A stretch of 64,000 nucleotides of DNA from Diospyros lotus (GCF_014633365.1 NC_068352.1:6378393-6442392); one strand, 5' to 3'. Positions 1-11,530 are shown, counted from the first letter of the stretch. Numbers and translations: made by a program. Notes: generated from the letters alone by a model not told the origin.

Positions 1-243
1 GAAATTAATATCTCACTGAACTATTTGGCACTTGTCAATATTACAATAGCATCAATATATCACTTATTTGTATTATGATGGTATCAACCTAGCACCGAGT
101 TAGTTGATATTTGTTGATATTATCATGGTATCAATCAAGAGATCAGTGTTTGTACCTGAAGTATGTTGGTCCCTTGACACACACAATGGCCACTCAAGAT
201 GAGAGGTGAATTGAGTGCTAAAACTTATTAAATCGAATTCTTC
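1..243 (-). repeat. LTR-end segment, copy 1
   Basis: This stretch is nearly the same as 4790-5035 in the same orientation. It includes the TGTTGGTCCC boundary (164 here, 4953 there) that reads as the CA-terminated end of a minus-strand copia-type LTR. The shared sequence extends about 160 bases past that boundary, so the duplication covers more than the LTR. Copy 1 is cut at 244 by a gypsy LTR. Confidence 0.7.
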
Positions 244-469
244 TGTAATACCCCGAGGGCCCAGAGAAGTTAGAATATATCGAGGATAGTGTAAGAAAGG
301 AAATAATACCAGCTGGATACTTTTTGGGCTGAATGTTGGCAAAGAACTCCCAAGTTAAGCATGCTTGACTTGGGGTAATCCAGGGATGGGTGACCCCCTG
401 GGAAGTTCATGTAGACCCATCGGGGTAAGTTGTTCCGGTCTTTCCTATCGCTCGATACGGGATGTTACA
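244..469 (+). repeat. Short gypsy-type LTR
   Basis: A 226-bp segment starting TGTAATACCCC and ending GGGATGTTACA (TG...CA). It is followed two bases later by a tRNA-Met-like primer-binding site, which fixes it as a 5' LTR on the plus strand. I did not find a matching 3' LTR downstream, so the element is truncated or its 3' LTR has decayed. Confidence 0.72.
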
Positions 470-471
470 AG

Positions 472-483
472 TGGTATCAAAGC
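472..483 (+). other. Primer-binding site (initiator tRNA-Met type)
   Basis: TGGTATCAAAGC, one mismatch from the common plant retrotransposon site TGGTATCAGAGC, lies two bases after the LTR end at 469. Confidence 0.7.
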
Positions 484-2560
484 ATTGTTTGAGTCAGTTT
501 GAGGGACGAGTTCCTGTACACCAAGGTTGTCGGGTAGAGTTAGGGAGGTCTAGGTGAATCGAATATGGTTAGGCTGTGTCCCAGTTAAGTTTTACTGGTT
601 CGTGTGAGAGATTATGTACCGATTTATGTTCGTGTAGGGGTGATGTTTATTAGGAGGTTATAATGCAAATGTGTGGTTGTAAATGATGAGTATTATAAGG
701 ATAAGAATTGTGTGAGAAACATCATGTGCAATGTATGAGGGTATTATGTGATGAGAGGCATTTAGTAAATTTATGTACCTTGGGATCCTTAGAAATAAAG
801 TAGTCGTTGCTATTAGCAAAGAGTGTCCTAGTGATCTGATATGATGAATCGTATGCACCTGGAAAGTCACAGGGTTGACCTGCGATGGACATTTGGGGTT
901 GCGGATTGTTTTCGACCGAGTGGACCAAATATCGAATTTGTGGTGGATTTATTGGGTCCCTAACTATTGTCTATTGGCGACAGAAATAGATGTTTGGAGA
1001 TTTCCTTGGTCTCGCTAGGCGTTGTCGACGCCCGACAAAAGGCTTGCGTCAATCTCATGAGAGATGAGGTCGTGGTAGAATGTGATCTGGAGGTTTATGA
1101 TTGAATTTTGCCAAGAGTGGTACGGGAAGGTCCCACATGGTGGAAAATGTGCTATAGGAGTCCGATGGTAAACAGTAGATCCGTAGACACCGAGATGTGT
1201 GCCTAGTGTGAATGTATTTACGATAAGCCTAGGGTCGATCTTATCCTAAGAGAGATCTATGATGGGAAGTAACTGAGGGACTATTACGGGAATTGTGGAC
1301 TTGGAGTTTACAGCGGTTATGATGTTTGGAGATTTGGCATTACTACCTGGTTAGGGTGTAGGTGTTTAGTTCTCACAGGTGGAGCAGAGTTCAGGTGACG
1401 TCGCGATTGGCGTGTCGAAAGACTAAGGCTGTGAGGTTCTATAATACATATGATTAAGCAAATGTGGTAATAGACGTTTTGCACTGCTGTAGAACATTGG
1501 TGATAAAGTGAATTAGGAATACGAAAATTCCCTCTAAGATTATTGTTGTGGGAGATACCAAGGTGTATGGCTAGGATCGAAGTTAGTTATAGGGTTAAGT
1601 AACTATTGGGTTTTGCTGTAAGGGTAGTGGTTGTTATGAGTACGCGCAGTGCTAATCACGGACCACTCGCCTTAGGGTCGGTTATTGACCGATTGAGGAG
1701 ATGAGATTCCCTTGGGTGCTGGTCAAGGGGTACATCGGCAGAAACATGAGATGGCTTGTTATGCCAGCCCGGCATGTTTTACCCTCGTCAGTTACTTTTC
1801 GTTGTGAGGAGACCTATGAGACGCCGTGTGGATTAGAACGGCTACTAATACGGTGAAGTGCTTTCAGTCGCGCAGACTATAGAGCAAATAACACCGGTAC
1901 TAAAGATCGTGTTCTGGCTAGCGTAGAGAGTCTTGAGGAGGTCCGGGTTAGTATTTAGCGATCGAGATGAGTTGTGCCCAATTAGCTATTGGGAGTTAAA
2001 ATCAGCAGCAGGACAAGATTGAGGGTTGGTAGTCATCGAATAAGTCACAATTGGATGTGCCGATTCCTTTAGGAGGGGAGATCTGGTGACGTTTTAGATC
2101 CCGAGATGTATTGAGTGGAGAACGTTTATTTCTTGATGATTCTGATTAAACGACTACCCATATTTATTGATGGGACCCAGTGTATTCGCGGCAAATTGTG
2201 GGAGAAAGTACTACAGAGAAAATGTTGTGTATCTGGTTAAGAATCAGTTGGAAAAAGTCAGACTAAAGGATATTGCTGTTGAATTCTTGATCGAATATGT
2301 AGTATCGTTTCCCGGTCACGTTACTGAGTATTAACCTTTCGTCATGCAAGAGGGTGGCTTCACCTCTGTTACTACCGGTTGTATTTGCAGTTAGCTGCAT
2401 TTGCTTGGGGCTTTGTGCTATGAATCGATTTATTATTGAGATTGATATGTCTCTTGCTCCAGATGGATTTGTTGCTGTAGAAGAGATTCGAACGAAGAAA
2501 GACTAGGGTTTTGCGAAGGGAGAGGTGAAATACATATGAATTGTCGGGAACCTATTTATC
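484..2560 (+). mobile_element. Degenerate retrotransposon interior
   Basis: This follows directly from the LTR and primer site at 244-483, so it is read as the interior of that gypsy-like element. It is GC-richer than the neighbouring spacers, but every frame is broken by stops and I could not read any gag, reverse transcriptase or integrase motif with confidence. The right limit is approximate. Confidence 0.45.
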
Positions 2561-3217
2561 CTTATATATATAGTTAGTGACCTGGGATTCTTGATGCTTT
2601 CCCATGTGCATCGTCAACTTAAATGACCAGTTTAGCCCTCGTAGGTCTCGGCCGTTCTCTTGCAAACTTGCAAAATGAAGTGTTTATTTTGTTGGTCAGA
2701 AATGGGAAATGAATTTTGAAAGAAAATCCGTAAACCTCAATGTTACTCGTAATTTGGCTTCTTAATGCTTGCGTGTACGGCACTGATAAACTTGAAATAC
2801 TTGAACTTTTCGGGAGGTCTAAAAGAAAATAAGTTCATATAGAGTTTTAGAGATTGATCCATCATTAAAAAGGTCTAATTATTCCTATATCTATATGCTT
2901 TATGTGCATGGGCTCATTGTCATATTAGGTGTGGGATTTGGCATACAATGTGCACGTTGTTCATGTATGAATGAATAAATGACGGTGTATGACCATGATC
3001 TCAGCGATTAATTCATGAGTGTGTTGAGAATATAATATTTTGTAAGGCTTAATTCATTAGGGTTGGGAATTGGCGTGCATTGTGCATGTTGTTCATATAT
3101 AAATGAATGGATGATGGTGCATGACCATGATCCTAATAGTTAATGAAAGAGTGTGCTGAGAATATAATATTTCGTACGGCCTAGTTCGTTAGGGTTGTTA
3201 CCATTAGTAATATTTCA
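2561..3217. repeat. Spacer with 132-bp tandem repeat
   Basis: Two tandem units of about 132 bp occupy roughly 2924-3188. Both contain the ATGACCATGATC and GAGAATATAATATTT segments. Shorter GTTAGGGTTGTTACC-type units follow. No coding potential was seen. Confidence 0.55.
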
Positions 3218-3456
3218 TAGGGTTTAGTTCATTAGAGTTGTTACCGTTAATACATTCTAGATTCTCAGGGCTTATGTCATTAACGAAGATATTTATCTAA
3301 CGTATTTGCTATGTGGTTATTAGAGTGTAACAAATCATTTTGGGTCAATCCTCTACATATTGCTCTTGGGTTATACATAAGTTGCACCTTGTGGTGTACT
3401 AATCAAGGGAAAGCGGATTATGATATCAACATATGTCATTCACACATCCTTTGAGT
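3218..3456 (+). repeat. Dispersed repeat, copy 1
   Basis: This segment recurs in the same orientation at 9243-9481, from the ATATTTCATAGGG start to ACATATGTCATTCACACATC, with scattered substitutions. The flanks differ, so it is part of a dispersed element whose ends I cannot define. Confidence 0.7.
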
Positions 3457-3745
3457 GATAACATGACCTTCCTTGCCTATCTCACCGCATCAAGAAGTGT
3501 TTATTTCTAAAGTTGGATATTATCAAACTAGGGAAGTACAAACTTTAGTGTGAGCATTACAAACAACTTCTGCAAAACTACCATACCAGCATGTCTTATT
3601 TAATTAGGGGCTAAGGTGTTTTGATTTTTGTCCCAACAACTCAGTGTAATAGTGCCCTGCATTATTTGAAAAGTCATACCAACAAACACATACAGCTATG
3701 CACCTAAACATGCACAGCCGCATCCTTCATTGATGCCACTCCTTG

Positions 3746-3970
3746 GGTGTAAAAGGTGATATCCCTGGGTCTCCACACACTGTCCCAAGTATGTGGGAGA
3801 GGTTAATTATGGTACACAGTAGCACATCAGGTAAGAGGCACAGTGCATGGTGCCCACAAGGAGCCACCCCCAAGAGAGTGAAACTCCCACACTGTGACTG
3901 TCATGACTCGAACCTGCATCTTTGGGTGCAATCTGCTACCTGAGAACCAACCGTGCTATGCCAATGGGAG
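3746..3970 (-). mobile_element. tRNA-derived SINE with target-site duplication
   Basis: On the minus strand there is a box A-like TAGCACGGTTGG near 3950 and a box B-like AGGTTCGAGTC near 3910, at the spacing of an internal RNA polymerase III promoter. The roughly 225-bp unit is flanked by a direct repeat of about 16 bp (CATTGATGCCACTCCTT on the left at about 3729, CATTAATGCCACTCCTTT on the right at about 3971) with one internal mismatch. That is the signature of LINE-assisted SINE insertion. The family cannot be named without a search. Confidence 0.72.
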
Positions 3971-4058
3971 CATTAATGCCACTCCTTTGTCTTTATAAGA
4001 CAGGATTTGCCTATAATTTTTTTTATTTTGTTTCCCCTTCTAGCTTTGGCCTTTTCGC

Positions 4059-4206
4059 CATGAATTTGTCAAGTCACTAACCCTTACCTTTGGTTCTTCT
4101 TCTTCTTCCCTTAAGCATGTAATGCATTTTAACATGAATTTGTCAAGTCACTAACCCCTACCTTTGGTTCTTCTTCTTCTTCCCTTAAGCATGTAATGCA
4201 TTTTAA
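4059..4206 (+). repeat. 74-bp tandem duplication
   Basis: Two adjacent 74-bp units starting CATGAATTTGTCAAG and ending GCATTTTAA, nearly identical by eye (one difference seen). Each contains a (TTC)n run. The near-identity suggests a recent event. Confidence 0.9.
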
Positions 4207-4789
4207 CATGGTGATTACACCACATTAGGAAGGTTTTGAATGTTTGACCACTAGTCTTCTTTTTTTTTTTTTTTTTGCTTATTTTGTGATACTAATGCTT
4301 ATAGTTTGAGATTTCTCATTTTACTTCCCTTGTATCTATTTCTTCTAGGGCTCAAGGTCTATCAATTTATGGATGAAAAAACCACCTTTCCATGTGGATT
4401 CCTACAAAAATCATGGTAGAAAAAGAGCAATAAAATTTTAATGTGATATATCATGTCCTACTAGAATAGGTAGTAGAATTCAACTCGAAATGATGAACTT
4501 GCTACCCCGTGCAATACTCAGATTGCATGTTATTTTAGAGAAGGTTATTCTTGGATGCTTTTAGTGATTGTGGAGAACTACAAGACGTTTTGAGGCCTTA
4601 AAAGTTTGGTTTTGGACTATTAAGTGACTGATTAGTTGCAAAATTCCTAAATTACATACAAAAAATATTTCGAGACTTAAATAACAAAAATAAAAGCTAG
4701 AATGTCGAATTAGGAACGTGCCCAACAAGTGGTTGTTACAATCATCATATCACCAATTTAGTTGGTGTTGTTATTATGGTTATGGTGAC
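4207..4789. other. Non-coding spacer
   Basis: AT-rich sequence with a T tract at about 4260-4276. I see no gene, splice structure or repeat boundary here. Confidence 0.5.
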
Positions 4790-5788
4790 GAAATTAATCT
4801 CTCACGGAATTATTTGGCACTTGTCAATATTACAATAGCATCAATATATCACTTATTTGTATTATGATGGTATCGACCTAGCGCCGAGTTAGTTAATATT
4901 TGTTGATATTATCATGGTATCAATCAAGAGATCAGTGTTTGTACCTGAAGTATGTTGGTCCCTTGACACACACAATGGCCACTCAAGATGGGAGGTGAAT
5001 TGAGTGCTAAAACTTATTAAACTGAATTCTTTCTTTTCTAAAACTCTTGAGTTTTTCTTATACAAAGAAAATATTTGTTATAAATATATATGTTATTTGA
5101 GAGTGATAGTAATATAAATATACAAATAACAATAATCAACACAAGAATATATAGTGGTTCGGTGTCTCCAACACCTACTCCACTCTATCAAGGTCAACCC
5201 GACACTTGAGGTTCTACCAAAACCACACTTAGATTTTTCAACAAGCTCACCTAGAAAACTTTTATACAACCGAGGTTTTCTTCTTATCTCACCCCAAAAA
5301 CTAATACAATACACCTAGATTACAACGGACTCTAGGATGCCACTCACAATCCACAACTAATATAAATAAACAATCATAAGTCCAACAAACTTGGACAAGT
5401 ATGGATATTAATACAATGAAAATATACAAGACAAATCAACAAATATAAGAATACAATTTTTACCATACTTGGAGAGAACATCTCATTTGCCTTGGGCTCC
5501 AAATGACGTATCATTAATGTTTGGGACCTTGAATTGCTTTTCTTGAGTGCTTGGGAGCTTGGGTGTGCTTTAGAAGGATATATCTTGATAGTGCATTAGT
5601 CTTCTCCAAAAATCTTTTCTTGATATATGTAATGGAGCTTCCAATGGATCTATAACGGCTAGAAAAAATTTGATCGTTGGAGTTTGAGAGTCGACTTCTC
5701 TAAAATAGGCGTCGACTTCCATTTTAAGTGGGAGTTGGAAATCGACTCTAGTTATATAAGAGTCGACTTCTCTAATGCCAAAGGTGAC

Positions 5789-8050
5789 TGTAACAGCCCA
5801 CCTCTTCAGGGCATGTTATGCCTTATGAAATTTGGTCTATATATATATTTTTTTAATTACATTATCCTCGAAATTCCCTAAAACCTTATCTAGTGCTAGA
5901 CGAGGTGTTTATACTAGAAAATAAATACAAAGCGGAAGCTGAATCGAAGCTACTCATGGCAATACATACATGAATAACTGGACATAATATTTATTACAAA
6001 ATTATTACATAAGCTTCTAAAAATAAAACAATTGTACATAACTCTTAAACTTTTCATATTACATCATAACATGGCACATTTCCTCATTTCCTAGTGTCTC
6101 GCATCACTACACATCTCCAACCTCGGTATCATCACTGCAAATCCCGACTGGAACGTTAAATGTTCTAGGGGCGAACCCAAGTTAGATGATGAACCATCTA
6201 AGTAAAGGTACATAATGCTATGTCATGAGTGTATGTAATGTCTTTCATCGTAGGTGTCAACTGCACCCCTCATGCTACCTACCATTTTAGCGGCCACCTC
6301 TTTCGAAATCGGGGTGTATGGGTACACCCTTGCTAAGGTAGCGGTGCTAGTTCATACTCCTTACGGCCTCATATGCGTGTGATCAACAATATCAACGTGT
6401 ATTTATGCATTTCATAATTATGTCATTGATACAGTCTACGTGTTGGGTTCATATCATAGCATGCCAATATGATGAAAGCATTCTCGAAGATAAATATTTA
6501 TAACCGTACTAAGTTCGAAACGGTACACTTACAACTAAGTTGCCTCGAAAAATGTACCGAGCGGCTTTCACTTAATCTTCTCGCCCTCAAGGACTCCTAA
6601 AACATTAAAATTATTTTTAGAATATCATTTTACTATTTTTCCATAATTTCTCTTTATTTCTAAGTCTTATTTCTTCAAAAATTGCATAAAAATTATCTAT
6701 ACTTTCATAAAATCTAATTCCTCCTTATTAATATTCCTTAAATAATATTTCTAATATTCTGGAATTTTCTTGGAATTTTTTGAATTAATTTCCTATTTTT
6801 CCTTATTTCCATAATAGCCAAATTACCTAAATAAATAACTATTACATAATAATTATCTAAAATTTCATATTATTCAATTTCTCTTCACTAATATTTCTTA
6901 AATAATACTTCTAACATTCTGAAATTTTCTTGAAATTTTCCAAATTAAAATCCTATTTTTTCTTTATTTCCATAATAGAAAAACTACTTAAATAATTGAT
7001 AAAATTAGCATTTTCCAGAAAATTTTTCACAAAATAAGACATAAACAATATTCCAAACTTAAGTAAAATTTTTGCAAAATTTTATTTCTTTTATTTTTCT
7101 TTATTTCTTTTCTTTTTTTTTTATTTTCTTTCTGGCAGGCGCGTGGAAGTCATGCGCCTTCTTCCTACTCGCGGGCGCGGGCAGCCATGCGCCTGCCTAG
7201 TTTGTCTTCTTCGGCGGCCTTCTCGCTGCCGGTGACGATGCCGGGCCTCCAAGTTTCGAAAGAAACTTCCCTCCCCCTTAATTTCGACCTCCCGAACCCA
7301 AATATGGCCTTAAAATCGAGAAAAAAAACACAAGAGGTACCTCGATTTGTTGATTGAAGGCGCGGCTCCGACGACTTGCGCATTTTTCGGCAAGCTTCGA
7401 TTCTCCCTCCTTGCTGCTCCATTGGTCACCAAAATCACCAGAAAGTTTGCCCACAACTCAAAGACCAAGACTCCGCTCTCAAATCCTCTCAATACTGCCC
7501 CAAATGCCCAATCTTTGAAGTAAATTTTCGGATGCATTACTTCACTCGAACATGGCTATTTATAGCCCAAATTCAACGTGACTTGCCCTATCATGGACGA
7601 CCACTCGTCCTAGAGGCCATTCCGACGATCACTTCGGCATTAAATGCCCCCCTCTCCCTGATGGCTGATTGTAGGCGCGACCATGCTCTAGCCGCGCGTC
7701 TGCTCTGTACAATCCAGATTTTCTGGATTTTTTTTTATTTTTTTTATATACATATACAGATATATATATATATATCATATATACATACGAATTTACATAC
7801 ATACTGATTTATATATACAGCAAGCTATATACATACATACATACATACTAAATTATATATACAACAACACAAAAAAAATCCTATTTAAACACTAAATAAA
7901 ATAATTTATACTTGTTACCAATTTATACATACTTATATTTACACTTATACATAATTTCTGGCATAAGCATACTTAAATAGCATAATAAATATATCATATA
8001 AGCATAACTTAGTTAAATTAAATTTATTCGTAATGACTTAGGGTATTACA
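5789..8050 (+). mobile_element. Solo LTR C (2.26 kb)
   Basis: It starts TGTAACAGCCCACC and ends AGGGTATTACA, flanked by GTGAC (5784-5788) and GCGAC (8051-8055), a 5-bp target duplication with one mismatch. It is related to solo LTR A (16310-18620): both share the start pattern and an internal GTTAGATGATGAA...ATCT block about 0.35 kb in. A GC-rich stretch with alternating GCGC words lies at 7135-7250 in otherwise AT-rich DNA. A 143-codon open frame at 7376-7807 has no recognisable domain and is treated as chance. Confidence 0.75.
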
Positions 8051-8083
8051 GCGACTCTTCAAAAAACACAAATACTATCAGGT

Positions 8084-8182
8084 CGACTCTACATCAACTG
8101 CTCTCGGTTCGATCGACTCTAGCTTTGCAGGAGTCGACTTCAGCTTAAGGGGAGTCGACTCCGCTGAACCAAGAGTCGACTT
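8084..8182 (-). repeat. Array of AGTCGACT palindromes
   Basis: GTCGACTC or AGTCGACT words recur about every 20-35 bases. The same array continues at 5688-5777 on the other side of solo LTR C, so the two pieces were contiguous before that insertion. Confidence 0.75.
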
Positions 8183-8267
8183 CTGAGACCAAATTTTACA
8201 GAAAATAGATTTGATATATATAAAAATTGTTTGAAAATATAATCCATATAGCATGTATATATTACAA

Positions 8268-8642
8268 GATATTTACATTTCTTTAGTTTAAATAAATGTC
8301 ATCATTTTCTTTAATTTATATTTTACCTTCCATTTATTTTAATACATAAATGTAAATAAAAAAGTATCCCCGATTAGGATTCAATAAAAATATTTAAAAA
8401 ATTAAAATCCATAATAATAAGAAAATAGAATTTTAGTTTTAGAACAAAATCGGGATTTAGCAGTTTTACCACCACCAAAATACATATCTTCTATTTTTTA
8501 AAAAATTCATTAAAAATTATTTTAATAATAATGAATATTAACTATTAAAATACCGGGAGATAATTTTTCAAAATGAAAACATTTTCTTATATGTTCCCTT
8601 ATAGTGTGTTAATATTCCATATTTAGAGAAATAACATTTCCT
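8268..8642 (-). repeat. Inverted-repeat arm (left)
   Basis: The reverse complement of this segment matches 9658-10035 over about 375 bases with many substitutions. A shared landmark is ATCTCCCGGTATTTT at about 9739 on the plus strand and on the minus strand near 8562. The arms are parts of two related LTRs in opposite orientation. Confidence 0.8.
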
Positions 8643-8760
8643 GATTCATTTTGATACACAAAATACTATAATACTTAAAACATATTAAAAATCCATTAGG
8701 CGTTTTAAATATACCAAAAATAGTTTTACTAAAATTATATTTTGTCAAACATCAAAATAC

Positions 8761-9242
8761 ACAATAGGTTAATTGGAGCAAATTGACTCAACAATTATTA
8801 TTTTACTATCAATCTATCTTTACATGTATACACAACAAAGCAAGCACGCATGCACACACATGTATACACTTTATTTTGTTCCTAGCAAGTTTATATTTTG
8901 ATTCTTTTATATAAAGATACACCTTATTTTGGTGTTTAGAATTCTATCAATAAAGTGATTTTTCAAAATACCCTTTATTATTTTGTTTAAAAAAAAAAAT
9001 TAACTATCACAACAAGACTTGAACTCCTAAGCTCTAAATTATAATAAATGTGAAAATAATTTGATCATTACACCAATTTTATCATTACACCAAAACTAAT
9101 CTTTATTTAAATCTCATCTAAAAAAGAAAGCTAAAACGCCACTACCAAGTCCCAACCAATTAGCCATTATTTGAAAACTTCTATTTTTATACTTGTATTG
9201 CATGCCACAAGCCACACTCTAAAATATATTACATATATATAA
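8761..9242. other. Non-coding spacer between opposed LTRs
   Basis: AT-rich sequence with an A tract at 8990-9000. No gene or element boundary was recognised. Confidence 0.5.
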
Positions 9243-9481
9243 TATTTCATAGGGCCTAGTTTGTTAGGGTTGTTACCATGAGCACATTCTAGAGTGTTAG
9301 GGTTTATGTCATTAATGGAGATATTTACTTAAAGTATTCACTATGTGATGATTAGAGTGTTACAAACCATTATGGGTTAATCCTTTATATATTGCTCTTA
9401 GGTCGTACATGAGTTACACCTCATGGGGCACTAATCAAGGAAAAGTGGATTGTGATAACAACATATGTCATTCACACATCT
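9243..9481 (+). repeat. Dispersed repeat, copy 2
   Basis: Second copy of the 3218-3456 segment. It ends where the copia-type LTR begins at about 9485. Confidence 0.7.
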
Positions 9482-9657
9482 TTTTGATGTTTTACTCTTG
9501 TGTTCAGTTCTAATGATGACAAATATCAAATTGTTTTATACTCTAAATCAAAGTATATGATTTGGAAATAAAAATCAATTTCAAGTGTTTTGTTAAAATG
9601 AAAACCAAATGATCTATGCAAAATGTTTCAAAGGCAAAAGGCCATGTTGTTGAACCC

Positions 9658-10035
9658 AAGAAATATTATTTCTCTAAGTCTAGAAGATTAGCACATTATA
9701 AGGAAACATATATGAAAATATTTTTATTTTGAAAAACTATCTCCCGGTATTTTGATAACTAGTATTCATTGTTATTAAAATGATTTTTATTGAATTTTTC
9801 AATAAATATAAGGTATGTATTTTGAGAGTAGCAAATTTGTTAAATCTCAAGTTTGTACTAAAACTAAAATTCTAGTTTCTTATGATTATGGATTTTAATT
9901 TTTTGAATATTTTTATTGAATCCAAATAGGGGGTACTTTCTTATTTATATTTGTGTATTAAAGTAAATGGAAGGTAAAATATAAATTAAAGAAAATGAGG
10001 ACATTATTTACATTTAGGTATTAATGTAAATATGT
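9658..10035 (+). repeat. Inverted-repeat arm (right)
   Basis: Partner of 8268-8642. The loop between the arms is about 1.0 kb. Confidence 0.8.
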
Positions 10036-10066
10036 TATAATGTATTGTATCTTCAAAGTCTTCATC

Positions 10067-10330
10067 TGTCGACTATCTTCTTCAATCTGTTGACTATGTG
10101 TCGTGCATCTGTTTCCTACATATAGTCATCTGTCGACTATGTTTTTTTCTGTCGACTATCTTGATAGATCTGTCGACAGCTTAATTCAATCTGTCGATTA
10201 TCAGTGTGCATTTTAGAATAAGTTTTCTTCATATTTTTTATCTATCGACTATGGGCATGGTTTTGTCGACTATGTCTAATTTTGTTCATATAATTAGTCG
10301 ACTAATCTCTTTAGTCTGTTGACAGATTTC
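10067..10330 (+). repeat. Array of TGTCGACTAT motifs
   Basis: About ten irregular copies of TCTGTCGACTAT or one-base variants, spaced 15-50 bases apart. They share the GTCGAC core with the array at 5688-8182 but have different flanking bases. Confidence 0.8.
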
Positions 10331-10960
10331 TCATATGGAGACTGATAAACATCGAATGTAAACCCTTGCTCTAATTCAAATTGGTGAGGTGGCGGAGGAA
10401 AAGGCTCATGAAATTGAAATGCAGAATCATCACTCCACGGATAATTTAAATGGTCATAGGAGCTAGGGTTAATCAGTGTAAAGATTAGGGTCGTAGCCCA
10501 ACAGATAAGGATCCTCCCCTTGACTCTGGTTAAAAGAAAACCTTCCATCACTGTGGTGTGATTGAAAATCAGATGGTTTCCCATTCAAGAATTTCTTAAA
10601 AATAAGTATGGTAGGACAATCATATGTTTGATGATTTGAAGATTGGCACACTGAGCATCTAACCTCACTCGAATTTTGAAAATTTTATAACCCTAACCAC
10701 TCCACCTTCTGGGTTAAAGAATCCAACCTAGCACTAAGATCATCCTCATTGAAAATTGGTTGTGAATTGACATGATTTCTTAAAGGATATATGGATGACA
10801 ATTGGGTAGTATGCGGGTCAAATTTGAGACTATGAGAACTGATCGGATGTTGGTTGCTCAAGAGGGTGTAAATAATCCCTAAAAGGTTTAGACTCATTTT
10901 CTCTATGGGATTGAGATAACCAAAAGTACTGGAAAACATAGACATGCTAAAATACTAAGA
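10317..10960 (-). pseudogene. Ty3-gypsy gag fragment (Athila/Tat-like)
   Basis: Minus-strand frames give a gag tail with a full CCHC zinc knuckle, CSVCQSSNHQTYDC (C-X2-C-X4-H-X4-C), encoded at about 10610-10655. It is preceded by a short helical region ending LTQKVEWLGL and followed by a proline- and acid-rich tail containing PFPPPPHQFE. A stop separates the leading part from the knuckle and a frame change follows, so it is not translatable. A tRNA-Asp-like primer site upstream (11139-11156) fits Athila/Tat gypsy elements. The downstream end is lost at the junction with the LTR at 10330. Confidence 0.7.
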
Positions 10961-11138
10961 CATAAAGAATATGAAAATGATAATTCAACAACAGATATGA
11001 ATTCTAACAATCAATGATATAAATTAATGCTTCATGAATCTTACCTAACCTATGTCTCATGCATTACTACTAACCAACAACAAAAATAAAAGAAATTAAA
11101 CTACAATAATTTTTCGTAGTAATAATTCCATCACCGAT

Positions 11139-11156
11139 CTCCTCGGCAACGACGCA
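11139..11156 (-). other. Primer-binding site (tRNA-Asp type)
   Basis: On the minus strand TGCGTCGTTGCCGAGGAG is a mutated form of the TGGCGCCGTTGCCGGGGA site used by Athila/Tat-like gypsy elements. It lies upstream of the gag fragment in the right orientation. Confidence 0.7.
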
Positions 11157-11161
11157 AAAAT

Positions 11162-11530
11162 TTTGACTGCGCTTAACTCTGTGTAATTAATTAAACAAAC
11201 AAATAAATAAAAAAATTAAACATGCAAGCACAGACCGTTTATACTCACCAGTGTACGAGTGTGAATTGCAGCACAAATTTATTTACTAGATGGGAGTCCA
11301 GGTCGATTAACTGGGAGATCATTATTAACACGAAAATTAAAAGCAATAAAAAAATTTATGTGCTGAATGGGTTTGTCAGACCAATTCAACTAATTTTAGG
11401 AAAAAGGTAATTGAATGTGCGACAGAAAATAAAATGTCTCGGGTCAAGACAATTTCAATGCCAATCCAAATATTTCCCAAGACTCACAAAAGATGGTGTT
11501 ATCAAGTCAAATTAATTTTAAGTTCTCATT
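11162..11530 (-). repeat. Gypsy LTR fragment
   Basis: This lies where the 5' LTR of the minus-strand gag element should be. It shares the TTATACTCACCAGTGTACGA phrase, the GGGAGTCCAGGTCG phrase and the AAGACAATTTCA...CCAA block with the LTR-like tandem block at 51.7-55.4 kb, so both belong to one gypsy lineage. It is truncated at about 11530. Confidence 0.62.

Larger units (their letters stand above)
4953..8760 (-). repeat. Copia-type LTR, minus strand, interrupted
   Basis: Read on the minus strand it starts near 8760 (TGATGTTTGACA) and ends GGGACCAACA at 4953. It contains the phrase equivalent to AATTCACCTCCCATCTTGAG that precedes LTR ends in SIRE-like copia elements; compare the element ending at 15695. 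A 2.26-kb solo LTR (5789-8050) is inserted in it, leaving about 1.5 kb of original LTR, close to the 1.68-kb LTR at 14017-15695. Irregular AGTCGACTT motifs sit on both sides of the insertion. No primer-binding site was seen next to its end, so it may be a solo LTR or a fragment. Confidence 0.6.
9485..10330 (+). repeat. Copia-type LTR fragment, plus strand
   Basis: It starts TGATGTTTTACTC followed by an ATGATGACAAAT phrase typical of SIRE-like LTR starts. It includes the right inverted-repeat arm (9658-10035) and then an array of CTGTCGACTAT motifs at 10067-10330. It is cut near 10317-10330 by a minus-strand gypsy gag fragment. Its sequence is a diverged relative of the LTR at 4953-8760. Confidence 0.62.

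Noticed and set aside
484..2560. Intact gypsy polyprotein
   Set aside because: The region follows a good LTR and primer site, but all frames are full of stops and no reverse transcriptase or integrase motif could be read with confidence.
7376..7807. 143-codon open frame
   Set aside because: It lies inside solo LTR C across its GC-rich part, ends in a TATA/TACA microsatellite, and shows no domain.
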